A stretch of 64,000 nt of DNA from Dipteris shenzhenensis (lineage: Eukaryota; Polypodiophyta; Polypodiopsida; Gleicheniales), in NCBI GenBank assembly GCA_047967505.1, contig CM106539.1; one strand, 5' to 3'. Shown here in pieces: positions 56,130-64,000 of the stretch; position 1 is the first letter of the stretch, and each line of letters starts with the position of its first letter. The position numbers and the translations under genes were made by a program. Below the pieces are notes generated by a model, which did no database searches, was not told the origin of the DNA, and saw only the letters and a list, made by a program, of their open reading frames with translations.

Positions 56130-57130
56130 CCAAAAAATTAGACCAGAACCCAACTTGCCTCTACTGCAATTGAGGAAGCTAGAGAAAAAGAAGTGGTGCA
56201 CCACTATCCAACACCCATGAATCAGTGGTTGATGCTTCTTGAACTGAGGAACACTCTTTCTCAATGGCCAGAAATAGATCCAACTCTGCTTCCACTGTGT
56301 TAGCTATCTCTTTCCCCTTATCTATCTTCTTCAGGGTACCATTCTTTTCATCTGCTTTCTTGACCCGGTAATCTGCAATCACATGGCCCTTCTTCTTGCA
56401 GTAGAAGCATTCTTACTTCTTCTTGTCGCCCTCCTTCTTTTTGTCACCACTAGTAGAGGACTCACCTTTGGTGGAGGAACCACCTTTGCCTTTCGCAGTG
56501 GCAAAGAATGCAACATCCCCATTGCCACCTCCATCTCGAGCTTTAAGCCTCAATTCCTCCTCCATAAGTAAAGGACAAAACTCCTCAAATGACAATGGTT
56601 GGGGTCTCACATGAGTGTTAAGCAATGTTACCAATTTATCAAACCTTGGTGAACATATCTGGAGACACCACCGAGCTAGCTCTTTGCTAGTCTTTTGTAT
56701 CCCAGCACTAGCCATCTGGTCATGTAGATTTTTTATTTGGGTTATGAATGCCTTCGCTGTCTCTCCTTCATTAAACTTTTCAACTGCGAGCTGATTCTCC
56801 AGGTTCTGGATCCTTGTCTGATTCCACGTCTCATACTGACTCTTCAATATGTTCCAGGCCACAGTTGCCTTAGATGTATGCTGAATCAAGGTCAAAACAT
56901 CATCAGTACTACTTGTAACCAGGGCACACAGAGAGCATCTGCATTCCTGCGTTTCCAAGCTCGTAGAAGGTCGGCATTAGGAGGTATCATACTCCCCAGA
57001 TTTGCTAGGTCGGGGGTTCCTTATGGTTCTAGCTCAGTCCCTGGTACTATCTCTAGAAGCTCATATGAATCCATAATAGCAGTAATTTTAAACTTCCACA
57101 GAGTGTAGTTTGTACCATCTAGCTTGCCTC
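56130..57130 (-). pseudogene. Ty1/copia gag and protease start (LTR-B element)
   Basis: The minus strand reads KLDGTNYTLWKFKITAIMD (about 57120), the usual start of copia gag. A stop follows after IVPGTELEP and a frameshift lies near 56935 (WKRRNADALC in one frame, RCSLCALVTSS in the next). The UBN2-type gag then continues: TSKATVAWNILKSQYETW, MASAGIQKTSKELARWC. The zinc knuckle CFYCKKKGHVIADYR has Tyr in place of the last Cys. The protease start WVLDSGAPLLFL keeps the Asp-Ser-Gly. The frame ends at about 56180 and the element is truncated there. LTR-B and primer site lie directly upstream in the same orientation. Confidence 0.88.
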
Positions 57131-57272
57131 CAGACTGGTGGGCGAATCCTCAACGCCTAGATTGTTGGTGCAGTAGCAGTTGCTGAACTGCCGCTTCCTG
57201 TTGCCATCACTCCGTATGCTGTTGAAGCCCTCGCCTCTCTTCTATTCTTCGATCCTTAGAGCTGCTTGGGAT

Positions 57273-57281
57273 CTGATACCA
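57273..57281 (-). other. primer binding site
   Basis: Minus-strand TGGTATCAG(ATCCC) directly after the CA end of LTR-B, complementary to initiator tRNA-Met. Confidence 0.75.
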
Positions 57282-57945
57282 TGTTAAATTACACAGCACA
57301 GCGGAACAGAAACTGAACAAAGAATAGAGAGTACACAACAAACTGGAGATGAACAAAATTCTCCTTCAATACTGATGTAGTACAGATGATGGCTCCATCC
57401 ACCCATGTGCTCCCACAGTGGAGCTTAGATGGCGTCCTAGACAGATACTAGGTGAAGAGCTACTAACTGGAAGATCTGATATGATACAATGGACTAGGGA
57501 GGTCGCCTCTTTATAGCTATGAGGGTGGTAGTCGGATCAATGTAGTCAGTGGAACTGACCAGTCAACCTAGTCGGTGAAGCCAACCAGTCAACTAAGTCA
57601 GTGGAACTGCTTAGTCGTCCATGGAATATTCAAGGAATATTCCCTATACTGTCGCGTCAAGGGCTCTCGCCCTCGAACTCCCACCAGGGGGGCCACCGCT
57701 GGCCCCCCTGGGACCCCCTAGTTGGGGGCCAGTTGGCCCCTAGGCCCCAGCAAGAATAAAGGGCTCCCACACAATCACCTTTCGAATCAACGGTCTCATT
57801 GATAGACCTCATCTGACATGCAAGTCAGGATCCATCCAGTGTCCTAGGCTCACACATGGCTTCTCCTCATATGGGGGCCTTACAACTTGAGCACCTTGGA
57901 CCACTGGTGGTTACCAGGAGGGTGGGGCATTGAGCATATCTAACA
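57282..57945 (-). repeat. complete LTR-B (5' LTR)
   Basis: 664 bp, starts TGTTAGATATGC (57945) and ends TTTAACA (57282) on the minus strand. It has a CTATAAAGAGG TATA region near 57510 and a primer site immediately after. It contains tandem 'gtcagtggaactg' motifs and a GC-rich hairpin block (57684-57740). A deleted relative is at 4259-4650. Confidence 0.85.
57684..57711 (+). repeat. GC-rich 12-bp-arm hairpin in LTR-B
   Basis: CCAGGGGGGCCA-CCGC-TGGCCCCCCTGG, a perfect 12-bp inverted repeat with a 4-base loop. It is followed by a second stem, GGGGCC-AGTT-GGCCCC (about 57726-57741). The corresponding segment is missing from the LTR-B copy at 4259-4650. Confidence 0.9.
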
Positions 57946-58524
57946 GTGACCCAAAAATAGAAAAGAATAAGGGTGAGTTACCAAAGATAGAAACAACACT
58001 ATATCTAAAGGGAAAGAAGATAATTCCTAAAGACTTCTCAATCCAAGTGTTTGAGGTGTGCCTCTAATGCAACCCTCTGACACCTAAGAAGCATGCACAC
58101 CAAGAAGGATAGCTAGGTACCCAAGTAGTCAATCGAGTAGAAAGGTGACAAGGAAGTTGAGATTACCATGGAGCCACTAGTTGTGGTAGGTCTCAAAGGC
58201 AAAGCTGTAATCACTAAAGTGCCTAGAGTCTAAGATACCATGAAGTCAAGAATCGACATGCAACTATATGTACTTACTATAGTGTCTAATGTGAAAGGCA
58301 AAAGATTCTCATTGAGTTGCATGAGCTACTTTGAACAACTCTAAAAGGTGTAGAGCTAGGCACACATGAAGTTGGGACCAAATCTGAGCAACCAACCTTT
58401 TTGGTTCATTAATCGTTCCTCAATTGTAAGGTTACTTTTGCCACCCCTGAAGGTTCTTGCAAGAGAAGGCATAGATCAATTGTTCCACTTTGAAAGTGAT
58501 CTTCCTCTTGATGTCAGAATGTCC

Positions 58525-58624
58525 AATTGGCACCAACTCCATGAGGGGACCCTAGCTCTACTCACACTTGATGGAATTGGCACCAACTCCATGAAGGGAC
58601 CCTAGCCCTACTCACACTCCATGG
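58525..58624 (+). repeat. 50-bp tandem duplication
   Basis: aattggcaccaactccatga starts at 58525 and 58575, and both units continue ggggaccctagc/aagggaccctagc...ctactcacactn.atgg. Confidence 0.9.
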
Positions 58625-58992
58625 CATGTGGCTGAAAATTGAGTTCCTTCTTAGGCTCTCCTTTACAACAAAAGAGGGCATGTGGCTTGCAAAAGAAAGT
58701 GGAGGCCTTTTATGAGGACAAGCTTGAGTTCAAGGAGTCTGAGTGCAAGAAGCTACAGGTAGCATTCATTACACTCTAAGAGGCTAACACCAAGTTGCAA
58801 GATGAACACTCCACAATGACTTGTCAATTTTACGAGACCTAGGCCTAGTTGTTGCAAGCATAAGGCACAAATGTCACACAAGGATAGTTTCCCGCAGCAA
58901 ACCAAAAACTAATGGAGTCCCACATTTGATTGACTACCATCACTACTAAGCTTCACCAGTTGTGCCAAGATAATGCCACACTTTACTAGAAT

Positions 58993-59260
58993 GTGGCTAC
59001 TCTAAAACATATCCAGGCCTTGCTACAATAGATGAACGTCCCTAAGGAGTACCTTAGTAAATTGGCCTAGCACTGAGGACCTAATAATGACAAGGATGGT
59101 GCCTCTTGGTAGGGTGGTACATTTGAACTAAAGGTGGCTACTCTAAAATAGATCTAGGCCTTGCTACAATATGTGAATGCCCTTGGGGAGCACCCCAATA
59201 AATTGGCCAGCATCAAGGACTAGATGATGACAAGGGTGGTACCAATGGGCAGGATGCTCC
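58993..59260 (+). repeat. 141-bp tandem duplication
   Basis: Units begin gtggctactctaaaaca at 58993 and gtggctactctaaaata at 59134. They share ggccttgctacaata and aataaattggcc...gacaaggatggt blocks, with moderate divergence. Confidence 0.85.
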
Positions 59261-59792
59261 TCAATTGGCCTCACAATCCTTTTCCAGGCTTGGTACACCC
59301 TTCTTCTCAGCAAAAAAACACTTGTTTTAAGAACACAGTGGCTACGAAGGTCCAAGAACCAACCAACAAATAGGCGATGGACTTGTTGGCTGAGAAGACT
59401 ATGGCCCAAACTCTATTGCTACCTGATCTTGATCCTCAACTTCTAGATGTTGGGTGAAAATAGATACTCAACCTTCTCCACCCCATTTTACTGAGATTGC
59501 CATTCAAAAATCCCCAAAACATTTAACTATAGCTAGCACCCTACTCGTACAAGAAGTTTTGTCAATTCTACATTTGCATAGCCCAGTGCCATTTTGCACT
59601 ATGTACCTAGTAGATCTTGTTCTAGGTATCCTATTGAACTATTGAATTGTCTACAATAGAGGTAGATGGCTGCAAGACAAATATATTTGGCTCCTCATGG
59701 CCTTTACATAATACAGAATGGCTTGGTTATCTACAGGTAAAGTCTCCATGTATATTGGGACTACCATGAGTATGATTTGACATTAAAAGGCA
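59261..59792. other. gene-less stretch
   Basis: Minus ORF 59164-59409 and plus ORF 59454-59645 have no recognisable content. Confidence 0.35.
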
Positions 59793-60266
59793 AAGCCTAA
59801 TGCCACATGTTAACCTTTGGTTAACAGGTAACTCAGGTTGAGTTCTAGCTCAACAAAAAGGAGCTAGGGTAGAGTTCATGCAAAAGAAGGCATGTGGATT
59901 TGGTCAACACCTTCCTCCAAGGTGGTGCGACTCCATAAATTATGAAGAAATGCAAGCCAAAGGTAGAGGTGGTCAATCATGGAGCGCAGTCCAGCTAATT
60001 AGGGAGAGAATAGAATTAGACGAAAAGACAAAGCCCAACATCATATGTTAACCTTTGGTTAACAAGCAACTCAGGTTGAGTTCTAGCTCAGCACAAAGGA
60101 GCTAGGGCAGAGTTTATGTAGAAGAAGGCATGTTGATTTGGTGAACACCTTCCTCTAGGGTGGTGCAACTCCATAAATTATGGAGAAATGCAAGCTACAT
60201 GTAGCGATGGCTAATCATGGAGCACGGTCCAACTAATTAGGGAGAGAATAAAATTAGAAGGTAGTA
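59793..60266 (+). repeat. 237-bp tandem duplication
   Basis: Two units (59793 and 60030) are similar along their whole length, for example ttaacctttggttaaca, gagttctagctca, ccataaattatg and taattagggagagaata. Non-coding. Confidence 0.92.
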
Positions 60267-60822
60267 AGCTCGATCGTCCTAGTTGAGGTCATGAGCTTGC
60301 TTACATAGCAATAGCTTTGTTAGGTAGAGATAAATGAGTCTTACTTAGTTGAATAGGGAGTTGTGAGTATGTGATCAGGTCCTGGCAAGTCTAGAGAAAG
60401 GGATGCTAGCTGAGAGCTTTAAGTCTAAATTGAGGTGAGTGAAGGTGAGCATGCATGAGGTTTGTTGTGCATGTGTGTAGCTATAAGCTGTTGTAAGTAG
60501 TTCTAACTCCAGTAATATAGACATTTTTTGTTTATTCCATTCTCTTTCTATTCAAGTGTGCCAGCACTTGTCTTCATATAGTTCACCCACCCAACACATT
60601 GCTATATTTTGTTAGATTCTACATTGGCATTTGTTCCCAACCAACTCATTTCTAGTAGAAGCCTTGCATAGCAACCTGAGAATTGCAAGACAATGCATTT
60701 TCTACACAAGAAGGCACCTTATGAAAGACATGCACTCAACAACCCAAGCTCAAAATGGGTTAGTTATTCAACTCGCAAGACAGGGGAAAAGATGGTCAAC
60801 ATTTGGCGATCTTGCTGGGGAG
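60267..60822. other. gene-less stretch
   Basis: 60440-60600 resembles the R/U5 end of an LTR (pyrimidine-rich, tctctttctattcaagtgtg) but no primer site follows. Plus ORF 60631-60879 is unrecognised. Confidence 0.35.
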
Positions 60823-61165
60823 AGATGTGTTGAAAGTATCAAGAGGAAATTGAAGTGGATTAAGAATAGGAGATTATAGACCTAAGCACATAGATTTTTA
60901 TAGTAGGAGCTTATTCCTTGACCTGAGTGGAGCTTCAATAGCTTCTCCATCTAGGAGGAAATTACAAGATCTACTCCATCTAGTGGAGCTTCAATATCTA
61001 CTCCATTGAGATGTGTTGAAAGTATCGACAATTCGCGTGGATTAAGAATAGGAAATTATAGACCTAAGCACATAGATTTTAATAGTAGGAACTTATTCTG
61101 ACCTGAGTGGAGCTTTAATAGGTACTCCATCTAGTAGGATATTACAAAAGATTTCTCTCATAATA
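60823..61165 (+). repeat. 186-bp tandem duplication
   Basis: agatgtgttgaaagtatc starts at 60823 and 61009, followed by ggattaagaatagga.attatagacc and tgacctgagtggagctt blocks. Unit 1 holds an extra ctccatctagtggagctt internal repeat. Confidence 0.9.
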
Positions 61166-62100
61166 GCCCAAAGACTTAAGAATTGTATAGACCTATCTCA
61201 TGAGATGACCTGTATCTAGACTGGGGATTGTTATGAGGCAACCCTTTGTATCATTCAGGCAATACAAAATGTCTGGTACATGCTTAGTGAGGAGAGAAAG
61301 GTACACAATGAGAAGAGAAGACTATTTGTGTAGAAGTCAAAGAGGTTGGTAGAATATGGAAGACCAAGAATCTGCCTTAAATTCTCAACCAGTAAGGGAT
61401 GAGCAATGGAATAGTGAGGAGGATTCAGAAGACCACCTTAAAAGACAAGTTCAAGGTAGATGACGACTTGGCTACATGTAGAGGGAAGTGGTTTTTGAGA
61501 ACTACATCGACACTTGAAGTGAACTCATTTCAAATTTGCATCTGAGGCAACCTGAACTCGTCAATAGAGAAGCGATCTATAGGTTCTAGGGGGAGGATTT
61601 TGAGTAGTCATCCATTGAAAGTCTCCATTCTAGGGAATCCAACAGGTCTAGATGCAGACCGAGCGACCATGAGAATAGTTCTCCAAGCCAACAACATAAT
61701 TTTAGCTCAGGATCCTGAAGATACTTCAAGCCAGGCACAACAAAGGAGGTCTATATATGTGTCAGAAGCAGAGGAGAAAGAGACTAAACATAGTGCTTCC
61801 TGTATTGATCTTTCAAAATGATCACTTTTATAGTCATGAACATTGATGAAATTTCTACGATAGTTAAAGGCAAAGTTGAACAATTGACAATAATTGATGG
61901 TCCAATCTCAACAAACTGAGCAACTATAATTCCTTTCATTCTCTAATGAATTTACAGCTAAAAATTCCATTGCTATGTCTAAGTCTCTTTCTTCCATCTA
62001 TTGCATCTCTCATTTGTCCTAGAGAGACGATATGAATACCAGCAAATGGTCAATGACTTTTGAGAAATGGGATGAAAGATGTATATGACACACAACATAG
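61166..62100. other. stretch without an assignable gene
   Basis: A plus-strand frame from about 61400 to 61821 is fairly open (KDKFKVDDDLATCRGKWFL, GNPTGLDADRATMRIVLQAN) but unrecognised; it may be a decayed gag or host fragment. No repeat seen. Confidence 0.3.
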
Positions 62101-62300
62101 GGTTTGGAAACAAAATTGTGGGGTTAAAGGTCACTGTGCCTTAACCCCAGTTATGTACAATACTCAAACACATATATAAATGAATGAAAAAGAAGATTAG
62201 GGTGGTTCTGCACCCACCAAAACTTGTGTGGCTCTCTGTCTCCCTCTCTCTCTCTCTCTCTCTCCTTCTTCCGTTCTTGCTTCCGTTGAGAGCACTCTCA
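62101..62300 (+). repeat. 5' LTR (3' part) of terminal copia element
   Basis: Ends CTCTCA at 62300, two bases before a perfect primer site. A catatataaatg TATA box lies about 62170, and a (CT)n tract at 62240-62264 is in the expected R/U5 region. The left boundary is uncertain. Confidence 0.65.
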
Positions 62301-62302
62301 AC

Positions 62303-62316
62303 TGGTATCAGAGCCC
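62303..62316 (+). other. primer binding site (tRNA-iMet)
   Basis: TGGTATCAGAGCCC, a 14-base match to the complement of plant initiator tRNA-Met 3' end. Confidence 0.88.
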
Positions 62317-63727
62317 GGGTGATCTAGCTGAGCGTGCGTGAATGCTTGGAAGCTTAGTAGCTCTGTGGGAGGAAGGAGAAGCTTTGTGGGAAGCTTTGTG
62401 GGTGACTTTACTTGCGTCCGAGTGTGCAGAGACCTTGGAGGAACCTTTGGAAAAGTCACTTTGGCTTTGCGAAGTGGTTTTGAGAGCCTGTTAAGAGCTT
62501 TCAAAGAAAAAGTCGTTTTTTGAGCTTTTCCCTGTTCCGTTCGATGACAGAGACTCCGTATTGACTTGTAGAGGCAACTATTGCTTGCTTTTGGTGTCCA
62601 CATTACTTCAGGAGCCTGGAAACACCTTTATTCTTGAATCCGGGATCATTTCATTGGATTTCTGACTCACTGTGTCAGTTCCTGCGTTTTTTTCCCGGGT
62701 GTTGGAACTCAAGTTTGGAGCAACCATTTGCAGATCTGTCAATTCCAGTGGACTCAAGAGGTCCTAAAACTTCTATGTTGCTCATCATTCGCACTCCGGT
62801 GGAGTTTACAGATAGCTCTGTTTCCAAAAACGTTTTTCAGTCCGTGTGTTGGACCCAGTGATTGAGACCACGGTTTCCAAAACCGTCTGTCCCATTGCGT
62901 TCCGGACGCCCAAAAACCCCTACCTATCAGTTCTTGCATGATTCGGTGGAGGATTTTCAGAGTTATAAATCTCTGTGTATTCGATTTCGTCTCTCTATTA
63001 TGCATTTTTCATACTAAGGTTTTGAAACCTTAGATTTATGCCACATGGCAGTGGATAAGTGTTGACTCCCATTTCTCACTCATCGGTTGGGATTTTGGAG
63101 TTCTGGCAGAAGAGAGATATTTGCAGATTTTCTTGCTGAGTCCGATTATGCAATGGCGCCCATGTTTTGAAGCATCTCAGGTTCTATTTTCAGTAGCGCT
63201 CATTACCGTGAGACTATGATTTCTTGAGCATACCTTATGCAGATCACTCTGGTTGCAGTTTGAGCAGTGTGCGCTCATTCGTGGTATGCATTGGGTTGCA
63301 ATGGATGATTTATAGGCCATTTGGATGCATTGCGGTCCTTATTAGATGCGCTGATATACCCGAATTGCCTTGTGGGATGCTATTTTTTATGGACGCTTTG
63401 CACATGGATGCTATTTTATGCTGAGGGATAGCTTTGACACATTGTTGGTGATGCACTGATAGTGCTATGCTCTCTTGGATGAGATATTATTGATGCATAT
63501 GCCAGTGGACAGTGTTTATGCTTGAGTCATTTGGCACTTATTGGCATTTTCTTTTGGGCCAGATTTGCTCATATGGATGCATAGTATATGCACATGAGTC
63601 AGATGCTTTGAGCTTTGAGTTTTGGTGATATTTCAGTCTATTGTGGCATACACATTTGGGTGCACCTGGTATTTGGTGTGATTCTCTCTTAAGGCACTAG
63701 CATTTGGGATTTTGTTTCATTTGTATC
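62317..63727 (+). other. 1.4-kb retroelement leader
   Basis: The interval between primer site and gag ATG has no conserved coding region. It is T/G-rich with recurring atggatgc and gatgcat motifs after 63290. Unusually long for a copia leader. Confidence 0.6.
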
Positions 63728-64000
63728 ATGGCATCCTCTTCCATGTCTGAAAAGGAGTTTTTCAGCATTAAAAAGTTTGATGGGACAAACTTTTCTTTGT
63801 GGAAAGAACAAATAAGGGATGTGCTTATTCAAAAGAAGCAGATTAAACCCTTGGCAGGGATTGAAGCTAAGCCTGCAAATATGTCTGAGGATGATTGGAA
63901 TGAGTTGGATGCATTAGCGAAGTCTACTATTAGACTTCATCTTGCAGAGTCAGTTTATTTCACAGTAGTAAATGAGCAGACTACTGAAGATTTGTGGAAG
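63728..64000 (+). CDS. Ty1/copia gag, 5' part, open to window end
   Basis: ATG at 63728 begins 91 codons without a stop: MASSSMSEKEFFSIKKFDGT, NFSLWKEQIRDVLIQKKQ, then LDALAKSTIRLHLAESVYF and VNEQTTEDLWK. Start wording (KFDGTNFSLWK) and the following helix pattern are those of copia gag (DUF4219/UBN2 type). The gag polyprotein forms the virus-like particle. It lies downstream of an LTR, primer site and leader in the same orientation. The ORF is intact as far as visible and runs off the window, so whether the element is complete is unknown. Confidence 0.9.
   Translation, partial: MASSSMSEKEFFSIKKFDGTNFSLWKEQIRDVLIQKKQIKPLAGIEAKPANMSEDDWNELDALAKSTIRLHLAESVYFTVVNEQTTEDLWK

Larger units (their letters stand above)
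57950..59260 (+). pseudogene. decayed plus-strand ORF with coiled-coil part
   Basis: Plus-strand frames with many stops. An open 79-codon piece is at 58366-58605 (REGIDQLFHFESDLPLDVRM). About 58690-59060 reads KVEAFYEDKLEFKESECKKL, ANTKLQDEHSTM and TTITTKLHQLCQDNATL, which is heptad-like. The family is not recognised but the style resembles the remnants at 1-1110. Two tandem duplications lie in it. Confidence 0.35.

Noticed and set aside
61600-61821. Plus-strand ORF as a host gene
   Set aside because: No recognised domain, flanked by repeats; kept only as unassigned sequence.

Overview
The window is nuclear DNA of a land plant. It is TE-dense and gene-poor and shows no prokaryotic signals. 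Three observations support this: a three-exon cytosolic ribosomal protein uS10 (RPS20) gene whose upstream region carries plant telo-box and site II motifs, an intronless PLS-type pentatricopeptide repeat (PPR) gene, and many Ty1/copia and Ty3/gypsy LTR retrotransposon pieces with plant tRNA-iMet primer sites. The wording of the PPR repeats and the retroelement mix recall ferns, lycophytes or gymnosperms more than angiosperms, but the lineage is an inference.

Layout. 1-13.2 kb: nested, decayed repeats. These are coiled-coil ORF remnants, a copia protease scrap, four copies of one LTR family (LTR-A) in both orientations, a deleted copy of a second LTR (LTR-B), and two hAT-like MITEs with 8-bp target duplications, one of them inside an LTR-A copy. 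13.2-16.8 kb: a plus-strand gypsy element (LTR, primer site, gag, protease, truncated RT). 16.87-18.2 kb, minus strand: a broken gene that reads as a DUF3504 (ZMYM/QRICH1-type, Crypton-derived) tyrosine-recombinase-like protein; this is the least expected item. 18.76-20.19 kb: the intact PPR gene. 20.2-25.9 kb: tandem duplications, GA/CT microsatellites and a likely LTR. 25.9-34.1 kb: a mosaic of gypsy fragments on both strands followed by a long copia pol with its 3' LTR. 34.1-45.7 kb: mostly AT-rich, LTR-derived sequence. 45.78-46.45 kb, minus strand: the intact uS10 gene. 47.3-48.0 kb: gypsy integrase remnant. 49.5-55.3 kb: a nearly full-length but dead non-chromoviral gypsy gag-pol. 56.1-57.95 kb, minus strand: copia gag plus the full LTR-B. 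58-62 kb: a decayed coiled-coil ORF and several two-copy tandem duplications. 62.1-64 kb: start of a young-looking copia element with an open gag running off the window.

Only two genes look functional (uS10 and the PPR). Almost all retroelement ORFs carry stops, frameshifts or lost catalytic residues. The sequence-level theme is decay by point mutation, internal deletion and frequent two-copy tandem duplication. Coordinates of decayed elements are approximate unless bounded by a stated motif.
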